Counted from the stretch's first letter, positions 6,912-15,291 are shown. The stretch: DNA of 35,449 bases from Streptomycetaceae bacterium MP113-05 (GCA_000497405.1 KI547039.1:44006-79454), one strand, 5' to 3'. The notes: a model not told the origin generated them from the letters alone. Program-made: numbers and translations.

Positions 6912-9506
6912 TCAGCCAGCTTCGCGACTCGCTTCGGCCTGAGCTTCGTCTTCCGGACGCCGGGCTTCTGCGAGGGCGACCGTGTGGACGAACCACTCCA
7001 GGACCGCGCAGATCTCCTCGCCATGCCCGGAGAAGACTTCCACGGGGAAGGACGGACGCAGGTCCAGCTTGGCCTCGGCGAGCTCGAGGCCGTCGATCTC
7101 GTTGAGCCTGGACATCAGCTCACGGCGCAGCGGTTCATCGTCGAAGGGCGGCCGGCGCTTGAGGTACTGGAAGACGACTTCGACCGTGCCGGATGCCGGG
7201 TAGACCGCGATCGGCCACACAGAACGCGGCCGCAGAACGCTGCCCAGGTGGAGGATGGGAGACCAGCTCGTCTCAGTAGCCCCGCCGTATACCTGTCCGC
7301 CGCCCTGGTGCTCCCAGAAGCGCCGCGCGGCCAGCACCCCCTCGACGGTCTCGGAGGTCTGGTTCTCCCGCAGGAGCGTTTCGAAGCGCGCACCGGCTGA
7401 GGGCTGCTCATCGGCCTGACGCTCTGGCATAAGGACGTCTTCGGCCGCGTCCTTGCCCAGAAGCGTCGCCAGATCGGCGGTGGTGAGCCGGTGGGAGCGG
7501 CGCGCCCTCGTGCCGTCGAACGGCACGCCTTCTGCCGTGAGCAGAGCCTGTGGGGATTCGCGGCACTGACCGCCATCAGGCCACTGGAAATGGTCCGAGA
7601 TGCGCCCGTCCGCCGTCAAGACACGATACGCACCGTGCAGGCCGGGGTTCGACGCGAGGTGCGCGCCCACGGCAACGGCATGAGTGCCGATGAGGGCCGC
7701 GATGTCACCGTAGGTGGTCCATGTTCCCGTTGGTAGGGCCATGAGGGCCGCGCGCAGCTCCTGCCAGCCGACCCACTCGTCGGCGCGCAGCAAGCCGTCG
7801 ACCGGCCCGGGCCACAACTCGACGGCTCGCTCCCCAAGGTCGTCGGCCCGTGCAAGGATCTCCGCCCGCCCCCAACGCTGTTGGCCGGCGATCTGCTGGT
7901 TCATCCGGAGGGCGCTGGAGTCGAGGATCTCCTGCTTGCGCCGGAAGGGGTGATTCGAAAGCCGTGCGTTGTCCGCGGACAGAGTGAGGTTGCCCAGGGT
8001 GTGCACGAGCATCGCGTGCAGCTCGTCGGGGCCCTGACCGTCGTCCGCCTCTTCCGCCAGGAGATCGAACCACTGCTGCGCGGGACGCTGCGGCAGCACA
8101 TGCTCCACGGTCAGGCGGGCCCTGGCGTAGTCGACAGGTTCGCTCGCGCGGTAGCTCTCCTCCAGCCTGCGCAGCACCTGCAACCGCTGCGTGCTCCGGC
8201 CGGTCTTGTAGAAGGGACGGGTGCGGATCGCCTCACGGATATCGTCGTCGCCGGGCCAGACCCGCGCACCCGTCTTGTTCCGTGATAGGAGGCGGCGTAC
8301 GGCCTCCGCCGGCGATTCCTCCTTCGCCAGCTCTCTGGGCAGCTCCATGAAGACCCGGTTGTTGCCCGTCGTGGACAGTCCGGCCAGGAGTCGGCGCACC
8401 ATGTAACTCTCGGCGTAGGAGAGCGCCGTTGCGGCGTCGCGCGCGGACGTCTGGCCGCCGTCAACCAGGTTGAGCAGGTGGAGCGCGAGCGGGTAGTGGG
8501 TCTGGCCGCCCCAGCGCGACAGCCTGGCAAGGACCTCGCGCAGGTCGGGGTCCGTCTCGCGCCCGGGCTCCAGGATGCGCATCAGACGGTCGGCCTGTTC
8601 GGCGAGCAGGGCGATCTCCGCCTCGAGCACCGCCTCGTCCCCGCTCAACGGCTCGAGACGCCTCTTCTGATCGCGGTAGATCTCGCTCTGCTTGGCCCTG
8701 TTGTTGCCGTTCACTACCAGGTCGAGCCATACGAGGAGTTCGAGGTTGGCGGGGCCGAGCAGGTCCTGCATCGGGAGCCACAACGTGCGGTACACGGCCT
8801 CGCCGCGGGTGGGGAGGCACATGAAGAGGTAGTTCCGGAGCAGGTCGCTCTGGCTGAGGCCGACGCCCGTGTTGTTGATCGACTCGAAGATCCGGTAGAC
8901 GTTGTCGCCTTCCGCAGCGGTGATCTCTACGATGGACAACAGCCCGCCGAGCACCGTCTCCACGGCGTCCGTCCAAGTTTCGCCGACGGTCTGTTCGCCC
9001 TCCGTCAGCTTGCTCAGGAAGAAGCGGTAGGCGGCTCCCACATTGCCGGAGCCGCCCGCCTTGGGCGAGCCCTCGACGCAGGAGGTGAAGGCGTCCCGGT
9101 CCGCCTGCGTCGGCAGCAGACGGTACCGGTCGTCGCCCTCCCGATAGGTGTTCACCAGGTGCAGGTCGCGGATCCGAGCTGCCTTCATGTCGGAACCGCG
9201 TTCTTGGTGGCGCTCTCGAAGTGCTGTGAAGGCGAGCATCAGCGTCGTGAGTCGCTGCTGGCCGTCGACGACGAGCCAGCGCTGCATGCCGCCCGCACTG
9301 ATCCTGCCCGGCGCCAGCACGACGGAGCCCAGGAAGTGCGCGTTCAGCGGCCTCCCCTCCAGCTTGTCCTCGACCAACTCCACGACGTCGTCCCAGAGCT
9401 GCTGCAACTCCGGCCGTTCCCAGCTGTACGTTCGTTGGTAGAGCGGCACTTGGAACTGCTTCTCGCCCTGCACGAGTTGGCTGAACGTGGTCTCCTGAGC
9501 GTGCAC
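6912..9506 (-). CDS. GmrSD-type (DUF262 + HNH) restriction protein fused to an alkyltransferase-like domain
   Basis: 864 aa from a GTG at 9506 (GAGAGGA upstream). Residues 1-230 are the DUF262/GmrS-type NTP-binding domain: VPLYQRTYSWE (20-30), DGQQRLTT (81-88), FESINNTGVGLS (207-218) and DLLRNYLF. Residues about 440-530 carry the DUF1524/GmrD-type HNH: VEHVLPQ (467-473) and GNLTLSADNARLSNHPF (505-521). Residues about 587-690 match the DNA-binding domain of O6-alkylguanine transferases (GTWTTYGDIAALIG, VGAHLASNP), but the PCHR active site reads GAYR (625-628). So the domain can bind DNA but not accept alkyl groups. A C-terminal part (700-864) of unknown fold follows. GmrSD enzymes are type IV restriction systems that cut modified phage DNA. 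The gene is divergent from the helicase at 9607, sharing a 100-bp upstream region. Confidence 0.9.
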   Translation of the reverse strand: MHAQETTFSQLVQGEKQFQVPLYQRTYSWERPELQQLWDDVVELVEDKLEGRPLNAHFLGSVVLAPGRISAGGMQRWLVVDGQQRLTTLMLAFTALRERHQERGSDMKAARIRDLHLVNTYREGDDRYRLLPTQADRDAFTSCVEGSPKAGGSGNVGAAYRFFLSKLTEGEQTVGETWTDAVETVLGGLLSIVEITAAEGDNVYRIFESINNTGVGLSQSDLLRNYLFMCLPTRGEAVYRTLWLPMQDLLGPANLELLVWLDLVVNGNNRAKQSEIYRDQKRRLEPLSGDEAVLEAEIALLAEQADRLMRILEPGRETDPDLREVLARLSRWGGQTHYPLALHLLNLVDGGQTSARDAATALSYAESYMVRRLLAGLSTTGNNRVFMELPRELAKEESPAEAVRRLLSRNKTGARVWPGDDDIREAIRTRPFYKTGRSTQRLQVLRRLEESYRASEPVDYARARLTVEHVLPQRPAQQWFDLLAEEADDGQGPDELHAMLVHTLGNLTLSADNARLSNHPFRRKQEILDSSALRMNQQIAGQQRWGRAEILARADDLGERAVELWPGPVDGLLRADEWVGWQELRAALMALPTGTWTTYGDIAALIGTHAVAVGAHLASNPGLHGAYRVLTADGRISDHFQWPDGGQCRESPQALLTAEGVPFDGTRARRSHRLTTADLATLLGKDAAEDVLMPERQADEQPSAGARFETLLRENQTSETVEGVLAARRFWEHQGGGQVYGGATETSWSPILHLGSVLRPRSVWPIAVYPASGTVEVVFQYLKRRPPFDDEPLRRELMSRLNEIDGLELAEAKLDLRPSFPVEVFSGHGEEICAVLEWFVHTVALAEARRPEDEAQAEASREAG

Positions 9507-9606
9507 GCGCGTCCTCTCCGACGGTGTTTCCGGAACGGCACGACATTGTTCCTCATCCGGGTACGGTGATCAGCAGAACCGACCGACTGTGAGGGTGAGG
9601 GCACGG

Positions 9607-11778
9607 ATGGCGAACCTGGGAATCCACAAGGACTTCCTGATGGAGTTCGCCAAGCTGGAGAAACCGGTCCAGAAGCGCGTGCAGGAGGTGTTCGACAAGT
9701 TCCGGGAGCACCGGCATGCGGGCCTGCACCTGGAGAAGCTCGCGAACGCGCGGGACCCTCGCATCCGCACCATCCGGATCAACCAGTTCATGCGCGGCGT
9801 CGTGCTGGCTCCGGAGTCCGGGGACAGCTTTCTGCTGCTCAAGGTCCTCCCCCACGACGACGCGATAGCCTGGGCGGGCAAACACCGGGCCACCGTCAAC
9901 TCCGCCACGCAGGGGATCGAGTTGCGGAACGATGTCGCCCTGGAACGTGCGACAGCGGGTGTTCGGCAGCTCGCAACGACGGACACCCGGCGACTGTTCG
10001 CACACGTCTCCGACAAGGATCTGGTGCGGCTGGGCGTGGAAGCCGACCTGCTCCCGCTCGTGCGCCATCTCAGCGACGAAGCACACCTCGACGCCCTGCA
10101 CACCGTCCTCCCTGAGCAGCAGTACGACGTCCTGGCCGGGCTGGCCGCTGGAATGGAACCGGAGGACGTCTGGCGCGAGGTCGTCCAACTGCAACTCGAC
10201 CAGAGCCCGGCGACCAGCGCTCCGCCGAGCCCGACAGCCGTCGATGCGGACGAGCCGGCATTGACCGACCCGCTCTCCGCCGCCATGGCCCGTTCACAGG
10301 GCCGCATCGCGTTGGTCTCCGGTCCCGAGGAGCTCACAGAGATTCTCGAACGTCCCTTCGACGTCTGGCGCGTGTTCCTCCACCCCAGCCAGCGCTGGGT
10401 CGCCTACCGGACCTCCTACAAGGGCCCCGCCCGTGTCTCCGGAGGCCCGGGGACCGGGAAGACGGTCGTCGCCCTCCATCGGGCGCTCCATCTGGCCAGA
10501 CAGCTCCCCGTCGACGCACCCCCCGAGTCGATCCTCCTCACCACCTTCACCCGGGACCTGGCCACCGACCTCGGGCGCAACCTCGAACTCCTCATTCCGG
10601 ACCCGCAGCTGCGCGGCAAGATCCGCGTCGTCAACGTCGATGCACTCGCCAACCAAATCGTGCGCGATGACCGTGGCTCGGTGCTGTCCCTCCTGACCAG
10701 GCACAAGGACATCACCTCACGCTGGGGACGCATCGCAGAACGCCTGGAGATCGAGTTCAGCGATGTGTTCCTCGACCAGGAGTGGAGGCAGGTCGTCCTC
10801 GCCCAGGACCTGCGATCTCCCGAGGAGTACCTCAAGGCCTCACGTGCCGGGCGCGGCACGTCGCTGGGGCCGTTGAAGCGGGCACAGATATGGCGGGCCG
10901 TCGAAGCGTTCACGAAGGAACTGCGCAAGAACGAGGAGTGGACCTTCCTCCAGGTGTGCGCGGAAGCCACCCGACTCCTGGAAGGCAGGGAACAGCGGCC
11001 CTACCGGCATGTGGTGATCGACGAGGCACAGGACCTCCACCCGGCTCAGTGGCGGCTGCTGCGAGCCCTGGTGACATCGGGGCCCGACGATCTCTTCATC
11101 GCGGGCGACACATACCAGAGGATCTACGGGAACAAGGTTTCCCTGCGGAGTCTCGGCATCACGGTAACGGGGCGATCCACCAGACTCCGCATCAACTACC
11201 GGACGACCAAGGAGATCCTTGTTTGGTCCACCCGACTCCTGACCGGGGAGCAGGTCGACGACATGAACGGTGGGAACGACTCGCTCACCGGCTATCGCTC
11301 CGCTCTTCGCGGCGGGCAGCCGCAGACTCAGGGCTTCACAAGCAAGGCCGAAGAGCTCTCCGGCCTCGTCACCCAAGTAGGAGAGTGGATCGCTTCAGGC
11401 GTCGCACCACAGGAAATCGGCGTGGCCGTGCGCTTCGTCCAGCTGGGCAAGGACGCCGCGCACGCGCTGCGTCAGGCGGGGCTGCCTGCCGTCGCGCTCG
11501 GTGGAGCCTCGGCCCCCGAGGCCGGTGTCCGCATCGGGACCATGCACCGCATGAAGGGACTGGAGTTCCGCTGCGTGGCCGTCGTCGGCGCCGGCGAGGG
11601 AGTGGTGCCGATGCCCGGCGCGGTGACGGCGGAAGAGGTGGACGCCCAGCAGTATCGCGAGGACGTACTGAGCGAGCTCAGCCTGCTGTTCGTCGCCTGT
11701 ACCCGGGCCCGCGATGCGTTGCAGGTCTCCTGGTACGGCTCTCCGAGCCGCTTCCTCGTCGAAGCGGGAGCAGTCTGA
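9607..11778 (+). CDS. Superfamily 1 (UvrD/Rep-like) helicase with RelE/ParE-like N-terminal domain
   Basis: 723 aa from the ATG at 9607 (GAGGG 5 nt upstream). Residues 1-95 (IHKDFLMEFAKLEKPVQKRV ... LLLKVLPHDDAIAWA) resemble the RelE/ParE toxin fold in length and in the LLLKV-type final strand with following helix. Helicase motifs follow: Walker A SGGPGTGKTVVALHRA (about 278), Walker B VVIDEAQDLHPAQW (about 470), motif III/IV AGDTYQRIYGN and LRINYRTT, motif V GTMHRMKGLEFR, motif VI LLFVACTRARDAL. It should be an ATP-driven 3'-5' DNA or RNA translocase. Family members with this N-terminus are usually annotated simply as UvrD-type helicases. Its position back to back with the GmrSD-type gene suggests joint function in defence; this is inference. 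Confidence 0.9.
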   Translation: MANLGIHKDFLMEFAKLEKPVQKRVQEVFDKFREHRHAGLHLEKLANARDPRIRTIRINQFMRGVVLAPESGDSFLLLKVLPHDDAIAWAGKHRATVNSATQGIELRNDVALERATAGVRQLATTDTRRLFAHVSDKDLVRLGVEADLLPLVRHLSDEAHLDALHTVLPEQQYDVLAGLAAGMEPEDVWREVVQLQLDQSPATSAPPSPTAVDADEPALTDPLSAAMARSQGRIALVSGPEELTEILERPFDVWRVFLHPSQRWVAYRTSYKGPARVSGGPGTGKTVVALHRALHLARQLPVDAPPESILLTTFTRDLATDLGRNLELLIPDPQLRGKIRVVNVDALANQIVRDDRGSVLSLLTRHKDITSRWGRIAERLEIEFSDVFLDQEWRQVVLAQDLRSPEEYLKASRAGRGTSLGPLKRAQIWRAVEAFTKELRKNEEWTFLQVCAEATRLLEGREQRPYRHVVIDEAQDLHPAQWRLLRALVTSGPDDLFIAGDTYQRIYGNKVSLRSLGITVTGRSTRLRINYRTTKEILVWSTRLLTGEQVDDMNGGNDSLTGYRSALRGGQPQTQGFTSKAEELSGLVTQVGEWIASGVAPQEIGVAVRFVQLGKDAAHALRQAGLPAVALGGASAPEAGVRIGTMHRMKGLEFRCVAVVGAGEGVVPMPGAVTAEEVDAQQYREDVLSELSLLFVACTRARDALQVSWYGSPSRFLVEAGAV

Positions 11779-11823
11779 GCGGTGGCCCGGCGGAAGGGGT
11801 TCCGCCGGGCCACCGCTCAGACT
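11772..11823 (+). terminator. Perfect 23-bp hairpin at the end of the helicase gene
   Basis: Positions 11772-11794 pair without mismatch with 11801-11823 around a 6-nt loop (AGGGGT). The stem includes the helicase stop codon (TGA 11776-11778). There is no T tract, which is normal for Streptomyces terminators. It can act in both directions and so also closes the small minus-strand gene that ends at 11867. Confidence 0.75.
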
Positions 11824-11866
11824 CTGATGGGGGGTGCTCCTCTGCCGGGATCCAAGGCGTGGGGCG

Positions 11867-12058
11867 TCACTTGCGGAACGCCTCCCGGGCCCGGAGGGCG
11901 ACGCGGCGTACGTCGCCTGCCGCCGACGTCCGGGTGCGGACGCCCCGGGGGGTGGTCGTACGTCCGCTGCCGCGGGCGGTGCGGGCCTGGCGCAGGGTGC
12001 TCTCCAGCAGACCCCGCGCCTTGTGCGCCTTGGCCGAAAGCTTGCTGTGCGGTGCCAT
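11867..12058 (-). CDS. Small basic protein of unknown function
   Basis: 63 aa from the ATG at 12058, with AGGGAG 8 nt upstream; an opening further upstream lacks a binding site. The protein is rich in Arg, Lys and Ala (MAPHSKLSAKAHKARGLLES, then TLRQARTARGS), with no Cys, signal peptide or membrane segment. It looks like a short nucleic-acid-associated basic protein, but no family is recognised. It is convergent with the helicase and separated from it by the strong hairpin. Confidence 0.55.
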   Translation of the reverse strand: MAPHSKLSAKAHKARGLLESTLRQARTARGSGRTTTPRGVRTRTSAAGDVRRVALRAREAFRK

Positions 12059-12140
12059 GGGTCGCGCTCCCTGAGTTCGTGAGCCGTTTCCTTGACAGAA
12101 GTTCAGGTGCCCGGCTCGCCGGAGGGTAAACACGGCGTCG

Positions 12141-13346
12141 TCAACGGCCGGTGTGCGTCACACGGAAGCGGAGGCCGGCGCGGGTGAGGCGGTCGGTGAG
12201 GGCGGGGCCCATGGCGACGGCGGTGGTCAGCTGGCCGGAGAGTGCGGGCAGTTCGTCGTGGGCGAGGCACAGGGCGGACTCGGCGAGCATCTTGGCGGTC
12301 TCGTCGTAGCCGGGGTCGCCGCCGGAGACCTCGGTGGCGACGCGGCGCGGCCCCCGGTCGGTGAGCGCCTCGGCGAGGAAGCGGAGAGAGAAGGTGCTGC
12401 GGGCACGGCGCTCTTCGGAGGGGCCCTCCCCGGAGCTGAGGCGGGAGGTCAGAGCACGGCGGAAGGCGGGGAGTTGGGCGGCGGCCACCAGGCCGGCCAT
12501 CCCGGCCACGCCGCCGAAGGCGACAGGGAGGTGGCGGACGGCGGCGGCGTGGCGGTAGCGGAAGTCGGGGCCGTAGCGGTCCAGCGCGGCGGCGGAACGG
12601 GCGACGACCTGCGGGTCGATGGTGGGCAACGGCACGGCCCAGCAGTCGAGAAGGGGGACGCGGCGGATGCCGCCGGTCGGGGTGGACACGCGGCGGTCGG
12701 CGGGCCACGGCTCGACGCGGCGGCGTTCGCGGGCAGCGTGGAGCATCTGCGGGGCGCGGGCGAAGGCGTCGAGGGCGGAGGCGAGGGTGCCGCCGGAGAA
12801 GCGGGCGTCGGTGGTCACGTGGCCGTCGATGCGCAGGGGCGCGCCTTCGGGGAGCAGGCCGACGGTGTACTGGACACCGAGGTCGTGCGGGACGGAGTCG
12901 AATCCGCAGGCGTGGACGAGGCGGGCTCCGGTGCGGCGGGCGGTGGCGTGGTGGCGGACGTAGGTGCGGTCGACGAACTCGGGCTCACCGGTGAGGTCGG
13001 TGTAGTCGGTGCCGGCCTCGGCGCAGGCGGCGACGAGTTCCTCGCCGTAGCGCAGGTAGGGGCCGACGGTGGTGACAACGACGCGGGTGGAGGCAGCGAG
13101 GCGGTGCAGGGAGGCCGGGTCCTCGATGTCGGCGTCCAGGAGGGGGAGTTCGGTCCACGCCGGTCGGATGACGGCGAGTTCGGCGCGTACGGCTGCGAGC
13201 TTGTCGCGGTTGCGGCCGGCGAGGGCCACGCGGCAGTCGGTGGGTGCGTGCGCGGCGAGGTAACGGGCGGTGAGGCGCCCCGCGAAGCCGGTGGCGCCGA
13301 ACAGGACGAGGTCGTGGGGGCGTTCGGGATGGCGGTTGTCGGGCAC
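12141..13346 (-). CDS. Saccharopine dehydrogenase-like NAD(P)-binding oxidoreductase (trans-acting enoyl reductase type)
   Basis: 401 aa from a GTG at 13346 (GGGAGC upstream). The N-terminus has a Rossmann motif LVLFGATGFAGRLTARYL, followed by VALAGRNRDKL, VVVTTVGPYLRYGEELVAAC and YTDLTGEPEFVD. These are the landmarks of the saccharopine dehydrogenase/trans-acting enoyl reductase family. HACGFDSVPHDLGV and FSGGTLAS follow. These soluble enzymes reduce or isomerise lipid or small-molecule substrates in actinobacteria; the substrate here is not evident. The gene stands alone: 53 bp separate it from the lipoprotein gene upstream in transcription order. Length is normal for the family. Confidence 0.85.
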   Translation of the reverse strand: MPDNRHPERPHDLVLFGATGFAGRLTARYLAAHAPTDCRVALAGRNRDKLAAVRAELAVIRPAWTELPLLDADIEDPASLHRLAASTRVVVTTVGPYLRYGEELVAACAEAGTDYTDLTGEPEFVDRTYVRHHATARRTGARLVHACGFDSVPHDLGVQYTVGLLPEGAPLRIDGHVTTDARFSGGTLASALDAFARAPQMLHAARERRRVEPWPADRRVSTPTGGIRRVPLLDCWAVPLPTIDPQVVARSAAALDRYGPDFRYRHAAAVRHLPVAFGGVAGMAGLVAAAQLPAFRRALTSRLSSGEGPSEERRARSTFSLRFLAEALTDRGPRRVATEVSGGDPGYDETAKMLAESALCLAHDELPALSGQLTTAVAMGPALTDRLTRAGLRFRVTHTGR

Positions 13347-13399
13347 GGCGGCTGCTCCCTGGGTGGGTGGCTCGGCTTCCGGGGGCAGCCTAAGGCTTG

Positions 13400-14029
13400 T
13401 TACCTTTCGGTACGGTGCCAGGGCGTGGTGCCGAGCCGACCCGTGTTGCCGAGGTCGAGGCCGCCGTCGATCTCGACCACCTGCGCGGGCTCGCCGGGTG
13501 CCGGGGCGACGGACAGGGTGACGGTGTTGCGCCAGGCGATGCCGGTCTCGGCGGCTTCGCCGGGAGCCAGGGTGACCGGTACGGGCTTCTTGGGGCCGCT
13601 GAGGCCGGCGGTGATGCCCTTGGTGCCCTGGAGGACCTCGACGTCCAGCGGCCGATGGTCCTCGTCGAGGACGGTGAGAGAGGGATAGCCGTTCAGTTTC
13701 TGCGGTGTGTCGCCGCAGTTGGTGAGAGTCACACTGGTGGCACGCTGGCCCATCGCGGCAGAGACGAAGCCCGTGGTGGCGCGCAGCCCGGACTCGGGAC
13801 AGGCCGTCGGAAGGGCCTGCGGGGGCGGCGCGAGGGAGGGCGCCGTGGACGGGCCGGGGCCCGGCACGGTCGTGGTCGCGCCGGGTCCGGGGGTGCGCGC
13901 GGGGTTCGCCTCGCGTTCGAGTTCGGCGCCGAGGCCGCAGCCGGTGGTGAGGGCGGCGAGGAGGAGAACCGCGACGGCGGGACGGGCAGCGGGACGGGCG
14001 ACGCGGCGGGCAGCACGAGGAACGGTCAC
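13400..14029 (-). CDS. DUF4232 lipoprotein
   Basis: 209 aa from a GTG at 14029; an ATG 12 nt upstream is closed by a stop after four codons. The N-terminus is Arg-rich, then AVAVLLLAALTTGCGLGAE: a signal peptide with a lipobox ending in Cys, so the protein is anchored outside the membrane. A Pro/Thr/Gly-rich linker (ARTPGPGATTTVPGPG) leads to the DUF4232 domain: CPESGLRATTGFVSAAMG, VTLTNCGDTPQKLNGYPSL, VTLAPGEAAETGIAW. DUF4232 lipoproteins are abundant in Streptomyces and of unknown function. It lies downstream of the secreted HNH nuclease gene on the same strand, with a terminator between. Confidence 0.85.
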   Translation of the reverse strand: MTVPRAARRVARPAARPAVAVLLLAALTTGCGLGAELEREANPARTPGPGATTTVPGPGPSTAPSLAPPPQALPTACPESGLRATTGFVSAAMGQRATSVTLTNCGDTPQKLNGYPSLTVLDEDHRPLDVEVLQGTKGITAGLSGPKKPVPVTLAPGEAAETGIAWRNTVTLSVAPAPGEPAQVVEIDGGLDLGNTGRLGTTPWHRTER

Positions 14030-14045
14030 TGCCCGATCATCGCAC

Positions 14046-14081
14046 CGCAGCACCGGCCCTGGATGCCGGGCCGGTGCTGCG
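14046..14081 (-). terminator. Terminator of the secreted HNH nuclease gene
   Basis: A perfect 14-bp stem (14046-14059 with 14068-14081) around an 8-nt loop lies 26 nt after the stop of the HNH gene and 17 nt before the start of the DUF4232 gene. It implies separate transcription, or attenuated read-through, of the two. Confidence 0.75.
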
Positions 14082-14106
14082 TGACGTGCGGGGAAGTCCG
14101 AGCGGC

Positions 14107-14781
14107 TCAGCAGCCGTTGAGGATGCCGCTGAGGGCGCTCTTCTCGGCGCTGTCGACCGTCATGTTCCAGTCGTGCTTCACCCATACCCACATGCGCGCG
14201 TACATGCAGTGGTAGCTGCTGCGCGGCGGCAGCCACTCGGCGGGGTCCCGGTCGCTCTTGGACTGGTTGGAGTTGTCCGTGACGGCGATCAGCTGGGAGA
14301 TGGAGAGGTCGTTGGCCAGCGCTTCGCGGGTGGAGTCGGACCAGCCGCTTGCCCCGGAGCGCCAGGCCTCGGCGAGCGGCACCACGTGGTCGATGTCGAT
14401 GTCGCTGGGGGCGTAGGACCAGACACCGTCGTAGACGGAGTACCAGCTGCCGCTCGTGGGGTAGCAGTCGCTGCCGGTGCTGACGCCCGAGCCGTCGCGC
14501 TTGAGGACGGTCTCGCGGGTGTTGCAGTTGTTGCCCTGGCTCGACCAGTGCGGGAACTTGTCGCGGTCGTAGCCGCTCATCGAGCCTTCGCTGCTCACGG
14601 TGAGGCCGGCGAGGTAGCTGCGGGCGGTGGCGGCGCTGGGCGGGGCGGGGGGATAGGCGTGGGCGGGCGGGCCGACGAGGAGGTTCGCGAACGTCAGCAG
14701 TCCGACGAGGGCTGCGAGCGTGGCAACGTGTCGACGCGCGTTGAACACACGGCGCGCGAGGGGTATGCGCGTGGTGGACAT
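14107..14781 (-). CDS. Secreted HNH-family nuclease (DUF1524)
   Basis: 224 aa from the ATG at 14781 (GGGAG upstream). A Sec signal peptide is clear: RR-rich start, hydrophobic ATLAALVGLLTFANLLV, cleavage likely after PAHA. The mature protein carries the DUF1524-type HNH: DIDIDHVVPLAEAWRSG (metal and catalytic His), LANDLSISQLIAVTDNSNQSK and DPAEWLPP, then a conserved cysteine-containing C-terminus (YHCMYARMWVWVK, ILNGC). Such enzymes are extracellular DNases/RNases, common in Streptomyces, probably for nutrient recovery or competition. Several cysteines (CNT, DCY, HC, GC) suggest disulfides. The length is that of the family. Confidence 0.9.
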   Translation of the reverse strand: MSTTRIPLARRVFNARRHVATLAALVGLLTFANLLVGPPAHAYPPAPPSAATARSYLAGLTVSSEGSMSGYDRDKFPHWSSQGNNCNTRETVLKRDGSGVSTGSDCYPTSGSWYSVYDGVWSYAPSDIDIDHVVPLAEAWRSGASGWSDSTREALANDLSISQLIAVTDNSNQSKSDRDPAEWLPPRSSYHCMYARMWVWVKHDWNMTVDSAEKSALSGILNGC

Positions 14782-15120
14782 GGCACTCCCGGATGGCGAG
14801 TTGGGGGGAACGGAAGGAGACGGCGCAGCTCCGGGAGTTACCGGAGCTCCACCTTCCGGCTGCTTGCCTCGCGCAACAGAGTGACGGCATGCGCATGCCA
14901 TAGCAAGGGTCGGCGCACGGCTGGTGGGTGAACTCCCTGTGGATTCCGGGCCCCCAGACCTGTGCGCACCAGGCACGACGAAGCACCGCCGAACGGGAGG
15001 AAGCGCACGGCTGTTCCGTGCGGAGGCGATGAACTCGTCGTGGACACGTAGACTCCAGTGCCGCCCACGGCGACCCGGGGGTGGTGGCCGGAAGTCCCTG
15101 ACCTGAAGGAACGCTGCACG
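14782..15120. other. 339-bp divergent intergenic region
   Basis: This lies between the HNH gene (minus) and the 56-aa gene (plus) and must hold both promoters. It includes a perfect 14-bp palindrome at 14886-14899. TAGACT at 15049-15054 could be a -10 box for the plus-strand gene, but no good -35 box is seen at 16-19 nt upstream. No coding sequence was found. Confidence 0.5.
14886..14899. promoter_or_regulatory. Perfect palindrome GGCATGCGCATGCC, possible operator
   Basis: The 14-nt sequence is fully self-complementary. It lies about 105 bp upstream of the HNH start and 222 bp upstream of the 56-aa gene. A dimeric regulator could bind it; no regulator is assigned. Confidence 0.3.
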
Positions 15121-15291
15121 ATGAGCATCGCGGAACGCGCGGACGCGCCGATCTACGCCAGTCTCGTCCGGGAACACGGCGACGTACTCAGCGAGGCCCG
15201 GCGAGTCGCCGAGCAGGCCCAGCGGGAGGTCTCCGAGGTGCTGGACTTCAGCCGGATGACGTCCCTTTCGGGGGGCCCCGCGGCGCGGTAG
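15121..15291 (+). CDS. Small conserved-looking Streptomyces protein, 56 aa
   Basis: From the ATG at 15121 with GAAGGAA 8 nt upstream; an earlier GTG would add 21 residues without a binding site. The translation (MSIAERADAPIYASLVREHG..., with EARRVAEQAQREVSEVLDF) is a charged, helix-forming peptide with no signal or membrane segment. I recall similar short proteins beside XRE-type regulators in Streptomyces but cannot name a function. The following regulator gene is separated from it by a terminator, so they are neighbours rather than one operon. Confidence 0.65.
   Translation: MSIAERADAPIYASLVREHGDVLSEARRVAEQAQREVSEVLDFSRMTSLSGGPAAR

Noticed and set aside
8478-9569. Open frame of 363 codons on the plus strand
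   Set aside because: Antisense to the GmrSD-type gene, whose motifs are clear and whose frame is intact.
12153-13688. Open frame of 511 codons on the plus strand, Gly/Val-rich
   Set aside because: Antisense to the saccharopine-dehydrogenase-like gene; no motif and biased composition.
15049-15054. TAGACT as the -10 box of the 56-aa gene
   Set aside because: No acceptable -35 box lies at 16-19 nt upstream, so it is mentioned only as a possibility.
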